The translations under genes were made by a program, and so were the position numbers. A stretch of DNA of 64,000 bases from Zopfochytrium polystomum (taxonomy: Eukaryota > Chytridiomycota > Chytridiomycetes > Chytridiales > Chytridiaceae). Below are positions 1-11,432 of the stretch, piece after piece (the stretch's first letter is position 1; each line of letters begins with the position of its first letter). Under the pieces are notes generated by a model, which saw only the letters and a program-made list of their open reading frames with translations, was not told the origin of the DNA and ran no database searches. The DNA is taken from NCBI GenBank assembly GCA_025765615.1, contig JAIVFJ010000101.1, positions 124,001 through 188,000 on the forward strand, in the 5' to 3' direction.

Positions 1-2034
1 AACCAACGTGGAGATCGTCAAAATTTTGATATTGCTCGGGAAGCGGGCCATAGCACAACATCAGAGACGACTCTCTCGACTTCGTTTTCACTTGATCGAG
101 AAAGACACATGTCGGCGGCAAAACGCAACCATAGAGCGACATGTGGGGCAAGAGGCGGAGCCTCCCTCCAAGCGATCCATTTTTGGGTAAACCAAACAAT
201 TAAGAAGAAAGACTAACCTGTTCCAAGATATAACATTCACATCCGAGTCGTGCGCGACCCAAGAAATCTGCGGCTTTTTCTTTGTCCTTGTGTCCCAGAT
301 GCGAATGGTTTTGTCCGCGGAGCAGGACGCGAAAACGGTGTCCTCCGACGGAGACCATTGGATATCCTCCACGGAGCTTTCGTGGCCCTTGAACGGTTGC
401 GCTTCGGAGACAAAGGTGGCTTGTGATTGGACAGTGAGGAAAATGTTGTGCGCAATGTCACCGGTGAGGAGTCTGCAGATTCGATGGCGCCGTTAGAACG
501 AAAGCACCGCACAACGCAGCAAAGGAATGGCAAGAGTGAACTCACCGATACTTCTGGTTCGCGCCAGACCAATCCATTGCAAAGCCTTCATTTCGACCGT
601 GCTTGTCCACCGTGAATATGGGCTTGAGCGATTCCTTGGATGGAACAACACCGGGGGTGTCGATGGCTGCGACGACCTGCGTCAGATCCCAAATATAAAC
701 GCGTCCGTTTTCGGACCAAGTAGAGACGATCTGCAGGGACTCGTGGTGAGGCATGGCTCGTATCCGATTTACCGAGCCGCTGTGAGGGATCGTCCTGTGC
801 TCGAGGACCGGATCGTCGTCGAAAGCCTGCACGAGAATGAGAACTGATGTCCTGCGAAAGTTACTGACCGGCGCACCTCATCATCGGATTCATCATCCAT
901 TTCTGCAAAAAAAAGCATTAATAATGCTCTAGTTCACTTCGTCGCAAACCGAGTCCGCTCATGACGCTCACCATCCTGCTTTGTCTTCTGCAACTCGGAT
1001 GCTTTCATCACGTAGATTTTGTTCTCCACTGCGCGGTCCGCTTGAGACCCTGCGACCATGTACGAAGTCATTGGGAACTAGAGCGAAAGAAATCACGAAA
1101 GGTTCAGAGAGGTTGGAATGACCTTGAGCACAAGCATTGTCTGCATACAGTTTTCCGGTTTATCCCAAGGTTATCCTTCAAAAAGTCGAAACTCAAGCAT
1201 GGCCATTCAACGTGCAACTGGTGAAGCATCTCGTAGACAGTGTTGTCCGGAACTAACACTTCACCCTCAGCAAGCTGCTGTCCCGGCAGGTAGACGTTGA
1301 CGTTCGCATCGTCAACATCGTCATCGTCGTCGTTGGAGGCACCGATGTTGGTAGCTTTACCTTTTCCTTTCCCATTACCGGCACCATTATCAATGCCATC
1401 CATGTCCATGTCTATTGGGTGGACGAGGGAGATGAGCTTGGCAAGTTTGGTTCCGACATAAGAGCAACACAGGATTGAAGCGAGAGGAGAGATACAAGAA
1501 AAAAAAAAGTCTACCTTCATCCTCATCTTCGTCGTCGCTGCCCTTATCGATGATCACCTCCCCTTCATCGTCATCCTCCTCGTCCATCCACGCATCTTCG
1601 AACTCGCCCATTTCGTCAGGGTCTTCGGCCGACGAAGCACTTGCCATTGCGTCCGCCGCGGACGCGGTCGCGTCGCTCCTGGCGGCCTTTTTTCTGTCGC
1701 TGTCTGTGGGGGGAGTATCTTCTTCGGGAGCAGCAGCCGCATAGACCGAGGCCGGGGGAAAGACTTGGGCTTGTGCAGGAGATGGAGCAGGCGATGCTGT
1801 TGGTGGTGCTGTTGGTGGTGGTCGTGGTGGGAGGGAGGAGGGAGTCGGTGTGGGTGGTGGTCTCCCTCGAAGGGCGGCGGCATATGTTCTTGTTGGCACA
1901 ACGGAAGAGGAGGAGGAGGAGGCGGTCTGGGATGTTGTTGTTGTCGTTGTTGTTGATGCTGTTGTTGCCACTGCCGCCGTCGACGGCGCTGGCGCGGCCG
2001 CCAACTGCGCGGGTAGTGATCGTTTCTTTCCCAT
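1..2034 (-). CDS. RRB1: GRWD1/Rrb1-type WD-repeat ribosome biogenesis protein (partial, 3' end off window)
   Basis: Family role: nucleolar WD-repeat chaperone of ribosomal protein uL3 (RPL3) needed for 60S assembly. Seen: the ATG at 2034 opens a low-complexity N-terminus (poly-T/P/S/A) followed by an acidic tract, then the CAF1C/H4-binding-like segment with VYLPG and PCLSFDFLKDNLG (about 1180-1310), the matching YMVAGSQAD segment (about 960-1070), and WD repeats ending in VYIWDLTQVV (about 650-690) and IRIWDTRTKKK (about 270-330). Exons are separated by short GT-AG introns (for example about 1440-1515 and 860-960). The reading frame after the SWN at about 230 is not recovered in the first 220 bases, so the remaining WD exons probably lie beyond the left edge. 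The homology is recognised from motifs; exact exon borders are inferred. Confidence 0.85.
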
Positions 2035-2430
2035 CCAGGAGGGGCGGGGCGGGCGGAGAGGGTTGGGCGAAGGTCACGAACAGAAGTCGGAGAGGGACGC
2101 AAGAGAAAGAACGAAAGAAATAATGAAAGAAATCGAGAAAGAGAAAGAAATTCCCACGCTCGCTCCCTCAACATGCACATTCAGTTGACATGTCAGCAGG
2201 GGCAACTGAAAAAAAAGAAAGAAAGAAATTTCAATACTTTCTTCAAACGGGCATGTGCAGAAGTTGTTGAAATTCGAGGTCAAGAGCGCGGTGCAATCGA
2301 GGGACTGGATCGCGGGAGTGAAGGAAGGGTAAGACAAGTCAAGTTTTTCACTTTAATTAATTCTTTTTTTTATATTTCCTGGCGAGGGCACATTCCAACA
2401 CTCCCTTGCACAAGCCCCTTTAAAACCACA
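2035..2430. other. Spacer with repeat-like sequence upstream of RRB1
   Basis: No gene is seen. The first part is a purine-rich 5' flank of the WD-protein gene. About 2262-2345 (a stretch containing GTCAAGAGC and GTGAAGGAAGGG...GACAAGTCAAG) is nearly repeated at about 12046-12110, so it belongs to an interspersed repeat, probably a retroelement end. The 5-bp duplication ACTAC at 2431-2435 marks the next insertion. Confidence 0.4.
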
Positions 2431-2435
2431 ACTAC

Positions 2436-2845
2436 TGTTAGGCAGAACTGACTGGTTAGCAGCAAGAGGCACAAGACAGACCGGAACCTATTGTGACTGT
2501 CAGTTATCATTCTCACGATGCCCATGGGAGAGCGAGCCACCGACAATGCAGACCTGGGCACTGGCTTGCACTGATGACAAATACTCTGAGTATTAAGTGG
2601 AATGGAAACCCGGTGTCACTAGTTTTCCTCCTCCTCTGCTCAAGCAGATAATATAGGAGAGGTTTGTACCCAGTGCCAGTCACACTTGCCTCGCAACTAT
2701 TACAGTGTGTATATCATCATCATGTATCAATAATTCATAACAGAGTTTTTCTCTTTCTCTTGAAGTTGGGGAGAAGGACCACCCACAAACACACATCTCC
2801 ACTTCATTCAATCCTTCCACTCACTCTCAGAGTAGACCGTTTACA
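2436..2845 (+). mobile_element. Solo LTR, family B, copy 1
   Basis: A 410-bp unit runs from TGTTAGGCAG to TTTACA (TG...CA ends) and is flanked by an identical 5-bp target duplication ACTAC at 2431-2435 and 2846-2850. The same unit is present in inverted orientation at 3972-4383 and as a 5'-truncated copy at about 37709-37960. It has no coding capacity and no internal region next to it, so it is read as a solo LTR left by LTR-LTR recombination. Confidence 0.8.
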
Positions 2846-2850
2846 ACTAC

Positions 2851-3844
2851 TTCCTGAGTGAGAGAATTTAAAATGCCTCTGCCCAGGTGAAAAACCCAAA
2901 CCAATTGACTGATCTGGGAAAGCTGTAGCAGGGTAAGGAAAGGAAACGTATTGGAGAAGGCACTGCTGAGGAGAGTACTGCAAATGGGTAGGGAATACAA
3001 AAGGGTACCCAACATTGCAAAATGAAAGAAGGAAATCTGTGTGACTGTGCTCTCTAAATCTCCTCACCCTGGGCTGGAGGTGGAAATAGAGCAATGGCCT
3101 AAATACCAATCCTATCAAATGAAAGGGGCAAAAGAAGGTGTCTAGGGGTCACCAGACAGGAAAATGTATTTGGAGTCTACTAAAGCCCATCATCAAACAC
3201 AAAAGAAACTCTTTAAACACAAAAAAGAGCAGCTATCACACATCTAAAAGGGAAACATAAGAAAAGTGTGACAAGGGTGGCACAATCACAAAAGAAAGTG
3301 CAAAATACCTCTGGTCCAAGACACAGAGAAACCCCAATGGCAAAGCCAAAAGGATCAAATCACTCAGTAAGGAATGAGACTTAGGGCAACAAAGGGGGCG
3401 CCAAAGGCAGCACCAACCAATCTGTGCCAGCTCCTTCCCAAGGCAGAAGCCAAGGGGGAAGGCAAGAGAGTGGGGAGGAAAGTGGCCAGGTCCCAACCTG
3501 TTGGAGCCACCACCTTGGAGCACCAGCTCCCTCTCTGCCAAAGACAAGCCCTAAGTTGGAGGGGGTTGGACACAAAGGGCAAACACAAGGAACAGTTAGT
3601 GTGCAGAGATGCCTGTTGGACCAAACCAGAACTGTTTTCCACTTAACAGAACCAGACACATCTTGTCTCACTCCCAAGAGAGGTTCCAACTCAATCCAAG
3701 GAGGGGACACACAGAGTGGGAGACAGTGGGACTCTTCTTGCTTCATCCTACTAGGACACAGACATATGCCTCACCAGGCCAGAGGAACCCCCTATCTTAG
3801 AAGCAAGGAAGATTAAAACCCACTCCCACACACAAGTGAGGCAC
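2851..3844. other. Non-coding stretch between LTRs
   Basis: About 1 kb with several overlapping short open frames on both strands, none with recognisable domains or a long uninterrupted frame. It sits between solo LTR-B copy 1 and the gypsy 3' LTR. Probably old transposon-derived or untranslated DNA; nothing specific is supported. Confidence 0.3.
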
Positions 3845-4569
3845 TGTCAGGAACATGGAAGGATAAAGCAAGGCAGACAAGGAACTGAGAGGAGTGATGA
3901 TTGTATTGGAAACAATAATTCACTTGAGGGATGGGACAGGTCCCCCATCCCCCTTTTATACCTTTTGAGAGTGTAAACAGTCTACTCTGAGTGAGTGAGT
4001 GGAAGGAGTGAATGAAGTGGAGATGTGTGTTTGTGGGTGGTCCTTCTCCCCAACTTCGAGAGAAAGAGAAAAACTCTGTTATGAATTATTGATACATGAT
4101 GATGATATACACACTGTAATAGTTGCGAGGCAAGCGTGACTGGCACTGGGTTAAAACCTCTCCTATATTATCTGCTTGAGCAGAGGAGGAGGAAAACTGT
4201 TGACACCAGGTTTCCGTTCCACTCAATACTTGGAGTATTTGTCATCAGTGCAAGCCAGCGCCCAGGTCTGCATTGGCGGTGGCTCGCTCTCCCATGGGCA
4301 TCGTGAGAACGATAACTGACAGTCACAATAGGTTCGGGTCTGTCTTGTGCCTCTTGCTGCTAACCATTCAGTTCTGCCTGACAGAGAGTCTTCCTTGTCA
4401 AGACTCAAAGAAAGTTCCAGAAAGAGCAATTAGTAATACAATGATACCTATGATACCAATGACAACAAGACAAGTCAGAAAAGCAAAGAAGGTTCCAGAA
4501 GGTTCCACAAGGTTCCATGAAGGAATGTTCTAGAAGGTTCCAGAGGTTTCCAGAGGGTAATTCATAGCA
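3845..4569 (-). mobile_element. 3' LTR (family C) of a Ty3/gypsy element, split by a solo LTR-B
   Basis: On the minus strand the LTR begins TGCTATGAATT at 4569 and ends CCTGACA at 3845. Directly upstream on that strand is a purine-rich tract (AAAAGGGGGAGATGA), the expected polypurine tract, and the stop codon of the chromodomain ORF. A TATAAAA-type promoter element lies at about 3954-3960. The LTR is interrupted at 3972-4383 by LTR-B with a GAGAG duplication. Without the insert it is about 308 bp, matching the 299-bp solo LTR-C at 33695-33993. Confidence 0.75.
3972..4383 (-). mobile_element. Solo LTR, family B, copy 2 (inserted in LTR-C)
   Basis: A 412-bp inverted copy of the unit at 2436-2845, with TGTAAACAG...CTGACA ends and an exact 5-bp duplication GAGAG at 3967-3971 and 4384-4388. 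The uninterrupted target is preserved in the LTR-C copy near 33866-33872, where the same sequence is continuous, which confirms the insertion. Confidence 0.85.
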
Positions 4570-5870
4570 TCATCTCCCCCTTTTAGGCCTCTTCTGCAAC
4601 TTGGTGGGGTACCTGGAGTTGAACTTGAGCAGAAGGTCTTGGCAGTTAGTGAGGTTTGACTCAGGTTCCCAGGTGTTGTCAGCATCTGAGTAACCTTTCC
4701 ACTTGACAAGGAACTTGAGTGTCCTTCCAAACCACTTGGCATCCAAGATTTGTTCAACCTCAAATTCCTCTTCACCTTCTACCTCAACTGGAGAGGAGGA
4801 GGAGGAGGAACAACTCTGCCTGGAATGGAGTTGGCCACAAACTTCTCCAAAGGCTGACATGGAAAACTGGGTGGATCTTCATGGATGCAGGGAGATCCAG
4901 TTTGAAGGTGACTGGATTGATTTGCTCCAAGATCTTGAAAGGTCCCAACTTGAGGTTGTCTAGCTTGGGACTTGGTCTTTTGGTCTGCAAGTTCTTCCTC
5001 AGAAGCCAAACTTGCTGACCCACAGCAAGGTCATGGTCCATTCTGTGAGTGTTGGCAAATCTTGAGGCATCTTCTTGGGCTTGCTTCAGGGTGGAGTCCA
5101 GGAAGGCGCTGATGATCTTGAGCTTATGCAAGTGTGAAGCCACAGCAGGAGCTTGGACATTGGATAGGGCCTCTTGTCCCAAAAGATCTCCTCTTGGGTT
5201 GAAGCCATAGGTTGCAAAGAAAGGAGATAGCTGGGTGCTTGAGTGGAGAGAATTGTTGAGAGCAAATTCTGCCAGCGGAAGGAGGGTGGGCCAATCATCC
5301 TGTTGATAGCTGACATAGCACCTCAAATACTGCTCCAGGGTCTGGTTTGTTCTTTCTGTTTGTCCATCAGTCTGAGGGTGATAAGCAGTTGGCAGTTGAG
5401 ACTTGATTCCAAGGGCTGCTGTGAGTGCTTTCCAAAATTCAGATCTGAACTGTGGTCCTCTGTCACTGACGATTGACTGAGGCAGCCCATGGAGCCTGAA
5501 TATGTGCTGCAAAAACAGGTCTGCTGTTCCTTGTGCATCTATATTCTCAGTGCAGGGAATGAAATGGGCCAACTTTGTCCTTCTGCAGATGACAACAAGG
5601 ATAGAGTCAAATCCATGGGATGGGGGCAGTTTCACAATGAAGTCCATGGATATTGATGACCAAGGGCTGATGGCAATTGGGAGGGGCTCCAGAAGTCCAT
5701 AGGGCTTGTGTCTGCTGGATTTGTTTCTTTGACAGGTTTCACAGCTGCTGACATAGTTCTTGATGAACTTCCTCATGCCTGGCCAGTAGCAGTCTCTGGA
5801 AACAAGCTCATATGTCTTGTGCTCTCCTGGGTGTCCAGCTGTTGCTGCATCATGCCTTGTCTTGAGCTAT
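4570..5870 (-). pseudogene. Ty3/gypsy pol 3' portion: integrase plus chromodomain (5' truncated)
   Basis: A fragment of a chromovirus-type Ty3/gypsy retrotransposon polyprotein. In order: an H2C2 zinc-binding region (GHPGEHKTYEL...YWPGM, then CETCQRNK) at about 5690-5865; the DDE integrase core (MDFIVKLP, HFIPC, SDRGPQF, HPQTDGQTERTNQ) over about 5300-5690; a GPF/Y-like tail (LGPFKILEQINPVTFKLDLP and FHVSLW) at about 4850-4980, where the frame changes; and a chromodomain (VEQILDAKWFGRTLKFLVKW, then a typical DNTWEPESNL) at about 4620-4790 that stops at 4570. In its frame the H2C2 exon has a stop just upstream (about 5875), and no RT, RNase H or protease is present, so the element is 5'-truncated. 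At least one frameshift separates integrase and chromodomain. Neighbour: its own polypurine tract and 3' LTR. Confidence 0.85.
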
Positions 5871-6241
5871 ATTCCGTTCTCCAACACTCCCCAAGGGAAA
5901 ACACCACCAAAACGTCGATCCTCGCCCTGTAATTTCGCACACAGTCGCTATTCAACAGTGCCAACCTGCTATTCCGATTTCAGAATTTTTGGTCCATCAA
6001 TCAGCTTGCAACAAGCATTGTGTGCAACACACATATTCTATTCTGGACCATTTCTCCATCAAGTAGAGCATCAAACAACTAGAGTCACTATTTGTCACTG
6101 CCGCACTGTGGAGCAACTCCTCCAAATTTTTCCAGCAACTGGTTTTCTCCTGCAACAGAATCATCACTACGCGCAACGCAATGTTGTCCAACCTAAACTT
6201 GTTTGTTGGCATGTTCACTGGCAAGACACTGACGGAATTTA

Positions 6242-6874
6242 ATGACTTTATTAGCAACCTTCAGATCAAGGTTATTGGTGAAAAGGGAAATTCAGGACCT
6301 AACACAGACAGACCTATTCCCTCTTGAGAGACCTTTCTGCAATAAGGAGGCCTACCATACGTACGTCACACACCTACCCAAGGATCAGTGGGACGGATGG
6401 CGTTTCTGGTTGCACTGTCGAAATGGTGGACACAGCACACCAGAGCCAAAGGCTGGTGAAACACTCTCACCGAACTATCTCTCTGTTCTGACTGTTGCTG
6501 AGCAAGCTAATGCTGGACCAGTTGTGGCTGTCGAAGCAACTGTCAAGTACCAGATTCAGCATCAGATCATGACTTCATCAGAGTTCATGAATGCTGTGCT
6601 GAAGATGCATGCCACCTTCATCAAGGAGAACGAAACAGCTTGGTCAGCTTTGATGATCAGGCTTCCAGAGACCTTGCACTTGTTTGAACTCTGCCAACAT
6701 TCACCCCTCTATGGAGACTGTGTGGCTGCCATTCGCCCAACATTCAACAATGCCCGCCCATCCAGCTTGATTGATGATTTTGAAAACGGATGGTCAGGGC
6801 TGCAGCTACGCACAGACACTCAAAGCCCCTTGCGTTACCAAGATCTGAATTCTTATGTGCATGAGAATGAGTGA
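6242..6874 (+). pseudogene. Copia gag-like ORF fragment
   Basis: A 210-residue open frame upstream of the zinc-knuckle and protease of the copia element. It has no diagnostic motif of its own, so the gag assignment rests on position and on its helical, tryptophan-containing composition. It ends at a stop 120 bp before the next fragment, consistent with decay. Confidence 0.45.
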
Positions 6875-7610
6875 CTTCAGCGACTATTCATCCAAGGTCA
6901 TGGCCAGAACAGACTTGATGAGTTTGTACACAACTGCAGAGCAAACTGCGCACAGACCTCGCACGCGTCGCATTTCATAGTCGTTTTGGACCATTTGTGC
7001 CAGCACTTCAAAACAATGACGCCTGCTTCAACAATCTACAGAATATCATGGATGAGCTTACTGCTGTCTTGACTGCCCTTGAAGCGGATGAAGAGGATGA
7101 AGAGGAAGACTGCAGGAACCGCCTCAACAACCACAGCTGGCGTCAAGTGGGCAACAACCACCGTGACAACCATGACGATTGCGAAGATAGATGCCACCGC
7201 AGTGACCGTATCCAAGGAGGTCGCAAGCAGAATGAAACAATCGCCAAGGAAGCAACTACAGGAATGATGACAATAGGGGTCACAACATCCATGACAACCA
7301 CAACTGCTCTCGCTCCCCTCGTCGTAGGGATAGGCCACGCTACTGGTGTGGTTACCACAAGGCATTCGTTCACCACATGGAAAGGGACTGTCGTGACTGC
7401 CGCAAGCCAGGAGTCACCCATAGGCTGGAGCTAAAGGCTATCTCAATCCATCAACGTCTTGGAAGAGTTGAAGGCACTGGGTGCGAGTTCTGTGTGGAGA
7501 ATACAAAATTGACCACCAACGCACACACACACAAATCTGAGCACTGCCTGCACATGCGCTGAGCCAATGCCATCTCAGCCAGACCAAAACATACTTCAGC
7601 CTCAGCAACT

Positions 7611-7923
7611 GTGGCTGTACCACAAGCAACTCTTGTTCCTTTCTCTGGATTTCACCCTCAACCTGCTACAGGAGGGCCCTCTGTTTCTTCTTCTTCTCAA
7701 ATAAACGGTCCCGCTCTCTTCTACTTCTTTGTGCACACTGCAACAGTGAGCGCATCACACACAGGCATAGCCTCTCTTCTGTACATGATTGATTCTGGAG
7801 CTGTACCCACAATGATCCCACAACAGGAACAATTCACTGAGTACCGACAATTTGAAACCGAACACCATGCCCGCCTGGCAGATGACCATGAATGCCGCAT
7901 CAAAGGAATTGGATCTGTCACTC
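7611..7923 (+). pseudogene. Copia protease fragment
   Basis: Contains the retroviral-type aspartic protease motif (MIDSGA) followed by a typical MIPQQEQF helix region and ending in GIGSVTL at the edge of solo LTR-A. The same open frame resumes after the LTR at 9378. Upstream stops show the polyprotein is dead. Confidence 0.7.
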
Positions 7924-9373
7924 TGTGAGACTACACCGAGGTCTCAGTGATAAAGTCTAGGGATTTTATTCGCAAAAACAAGCGTACCTGTCATAAAACC
8001 GCAAGGATCGGGACCCCTATTATTGCTCCCAGTTCTTTAGTTTCCAAGGCGTTATCAAAGTGTATTTGCGGCTAACCCGTCTTTATTATTGGGCCTGCTT
8101 TTACTACTTTTGTCTTAACAGTTTCTGTTGCGCCAGGGTTTTCTCAACATATTTTCTTTTTCGGTGACTAATGGAGACTGCCTGACTGCCTAGGGATGGG
8201 GTGCCTGACAGGCCGTACCCCAAGCCCGCCTAATTTATTATTTATTTTCGGGACTTGTACATACACACATAGGGCTGGGGGGGACTTAGAGCATTTGTGG
8301 TGGATGCTCCAAGTCAGGGGGGTTGACTTGTCAATTTTCTCTCTCTCTGTTTTTGGGCCATTTCTCTTTTTCCTTTTTTCTTCAATCTGATTTCTGTCCA
8401 TTGGCACCAATACAGAGTCCCTTCAAATCCATCTGGCTCACAAAGGTGAGGGTAGTGAGAGATGGTACACACCCAGGTGTGTACATGGTCCCTTCGTGGG
8501 GCTCCTCTTGAGGGGCAGTGGGTGGGGAATGCAGCTGGCCCCACCAGCGACTGTGTGACATTGCCGGCTCTGTGTTGGAGTGACGATTCCTGGCGCTTGC
8601 CCTCTGCGATGACAGGTGGTGGTGGTGACGACGATGGCGTCGTTGTCCCCAACCTTCCTGTCCCCGCGAGGGTGTTGGTGGCTGCACCTGGTGCAGCCCC
8701 CGACACCTGAGAGTTCGATCTACAAGCGCCTGCCTCGGTCCTATTGCTGTGAGGGTGAGATGTGTGAGTACGAGTGCGATGCGACAAAGCCCGTTGGTCG
8801 AGTGATCATGCCGACGCAGCCCGGCAGGGTGCGTGTACGATTGCAGGTGTTTCCGCGTGCGAGTTCCCTGCTGGCGACCTTCCGACCCCTACATAGTCGA
8901 CTCCCTTCTCTCTCTCCCCCCTGTCGCTGGCGACAACGAGGGCTCCTGCAGCACTGTCCGCAACGAGCGCTAGGTCGCCCCCTGTCCGTCCCGTCGCTAT
9001 TAACCGCTCCTGTTGTATTTGAGATTAGGTTCCTGAGATAAAAACCCCCATTTCCCTCTTCTCTCTCTTTATTCTGCAGTTGTGTTGCGCCCTCGGGAGT
9101 GCTCTTCCGTTTCCCCTCGCATTGCCTGTGGCCACGCGAGTAATCGGTGCTCCAGCACCGATCCTTCAGAGGATTGTCCCTCTGAATGTTCATTCTTTGT
9201 GTTTGAGACCCCTGTTAGACAGATCAGTAGGGATACTTTGTGGACTAGGCAAGTAGTAGGGTTGAAACACCCCCTAGACAAACAGCCCAATAAAGTTAGT
9301 TTTAGCCTATTATTTGCTTTCCCTCACTCTAGGGCCCAGATCCCAGGGTCAAAGGAATGAGTATAGTCTCACA
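7924..9373 (+). mobile_element. Solo LTR, family A, copy 1 (inserted in copia ORF)
   Basis: A 1,450-bp unit with 10-bp terminal inverted repeats TGTGAGACTA...TAGTCTCACA and a 4-bp duplication ACTC at 7920-7923 and 9374-9377. It carries polyadenylation-like AATAAA near its 3' end and no ORF that survives comparison with the other copies. Related copies lie inverted at about 12115-13484 and 36415-37704, and a short piece at about 33125-33205. An LTR is the best reading given TG/CA ends; a non-autonomous TIR DNA element with 4-bp duplication is the alternative. Confidence 0.75.
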
Positions 9374-10460
9374 ACTCTCACTTTTCCTGGTTTTGATGTG
9401 GTGCTCTGCAATGTGCTTCATGTCCCATCACTCAAGGAACCGCTCCTCTCTGTGTCGCATGTCCTCCAAGACACAACTGCTGGGATGCTATTCACTCAAG
9501 ATTCTGTCTTTCTTCTTGATCTTGCTACACTTGCATCACAACATGGCATCAAGATTGGCAAACAGCGTGACGGCCTTTACTATCTCATCCCAGTCCAGCA
9601 CCCAGCTCCGCAGAGGAAAATTTCAGTTGAACCCATTGCCTACGCATCACCAGCAACTGCGCGCGACCTAAGGGACTGATGTTTTGGCCACATCCACCGA
9701 GAGCAAGTACGCGACACTCTCAAGTCTGGTGATGTCGATGGTGCTCCTGCTCCACCACCAACAACACACGAGCCTTGCCTCATTTGCGAAATGGCAAAGA
9801 TGCGCCAGCAACACCTCATGTGTTGCTCGCACAGCAGGCGTCACTCAAAGAATAATTGATCGCATTGATTTTGAAGAGCAACTCTTCCCCACTCGTAGAA
9901 CACTATTTGTACAGGCAGGCAACCTCAGTCTTAACACTCAGCAATTTGAGGCCTACTGTATCAACCATCAACCTCCCATTGTCTTTCAGCCTTCTGTCCC
10001 TTATGTCAAGGAGGGTGATGGTGTTGCAGAAAATGCCATCAAGGTCATCACCCACATTGCTTCCTGCCTCCTGATTGAAGCTCAGCTTCTGCAGTTCTTC
10101 TGGTCCTACGCAATACGCCATGCTTCATTCCTGCGCAATCGTGTGCAACACACTCGCACTGGTCGAATTCCATTTGAATATTACCAAGGCCAAAAACCCA
10201 ACCTACGCCACCTTGGAATTTTCGGCTGCCTCATTGTCACACTCAACAATGAGTATACAGAACCTGCAAACTCACACAAGACCAAGTTCTCTCCTCAGGC
10301 CTCACTTCTTTCGACACAGACAGCAAGTCTATTGCCCTCAGCTACGACTTCACTGCACGGACCATTCTTCGGACACGCCACTATAACTTGCATGAGCATG
10401 TCTTTCCTGGCCTTGTCTGCAGTGACGCTAAGCTTCAATCTCTTAATTCTGATTTCTTAA
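9374..10460 (+). pseudogene. Copia gag-pre-integrase and integrase core fragment
   Basis: The frame continues from the protease across the LTR with the typical gag-pre-integrase pattern (LCNVLHVPSLKEPLLSVSHVL), then a frameshifted HIHREQ...CLICEMAK zinc region (about 9685-9800), then integrase pieces (AENAIKVITHIASCLL, LLQFFWSYAIRHASFLRNR, IPFEYYQGQKPNLRHLGIFG). The frame changes near 9680 and again after 10260, so it is non-functional. Confidence 0.7.
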
Positions 10461-10820
10461 CTTCTCTGTCTTTTTCCTGAAACTGACGACTCTCCTTCTT
10501 TCGAGCCAGTTGAGCCACCACTTGACTCTTACCGTCGATTATCCAACTTTCCTCCTGACGGTGCTCCCTCCACTCGTACTTGCCAGCAACTGCGCCAAGC
10601 TTCTGGGGGGGACAGCTGCCATCATCATCAACAAACTCCTCAGATAAACCTCCAACTCTTCCCCAAGATATGGAAGATGATAATGACGATGACGACTATG
10701 GTTGGAACCCTGACACATTCGCTGTCGTCCTGGGCAAAGATGAAGATGAACCTGAAGAGAGCCTAGCTCCAACAGCAGACCGCATAGCAGCATCCATCAA
10801 CACTGAACTAGAACCTGTCA

Positions 10821-11432
10821 TTGAATCACCACTTCCACCATCTGTCATTGTCAACATCGAAGTTGCACCAACTGGACGCAAAGCACTTGCAAATCGAACA
10901 ATCACTTGCCATCTTTTGCGACTCTACCTTGCATCAGCTAAACCAGAACCACGCTTCCCAAAGCGCTTCCCTAAAGAACCAATCCACCAATCACCAACTC
11001 CCACCAGTGCCACGTTCCCACAAGGAAGCCCACACATCATACTATAACAAAGAATCGACTGCATCTGAGCTTGAGGAGCTTCACTCTCTCATGGACGAGC
11101 ACAAGGTCTGGGAATGGGTAGTTCTTCCTCCTGGCAAACGTGCAATGCTCTGCAAATGGGTTTATGCCTACAAGCTCAACCCCTTTGGCTGGCTGAAGCG
11201 ATGGAAAGCTCGTCTTGTCGCATGTGGAAACACTCAACACAAAGGCATCGACTACACAGACACCTTTTCTCCTGTACGACTGCTCATTGCAATCAGCCTT
11301 GCTTTTGACCTCGAGTACCACAGCATGGATGTCAACACAGCCTACCTGTATGCTTTCCTCAAAGAAGTCATCTACATGCACCCACCAAAAGGCCACGAGC
11401 AATTCACTCCAGATGGAAAGAAGCTATTCTAG
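10821..11432 (+). pseudogene. Copia reverse transcriptase N-terminal fragment
   Basis: Typical copia RT start: LHSLMDEHKVWEWVVLPPGK, KWVYAYKLNPFGWLKRWKAR, then YTDTFSPV, DVNTAYLYAFLKEVIYMHPPKG. The frame stops at 11432, before the YVDD catalytic motif. Fragment only. Confidence 0.8.

Noticed and set aside
1475..2188. Overlapping frames on both strands of the GRWD1 N-terminus, including one with poly-Trp/Gly/Cys
   Set aside because: Shadows of CAA/CAG/GGC-type repeats in the real coding exon.
7924..9373. Several 80-150 residue open frames inside LTR-A and its copies
   Set aside because: They are not conserved in frame between the three copies and have low-complexity or Arg/Pro-rich content, as expected for non-coding LTR DNA.
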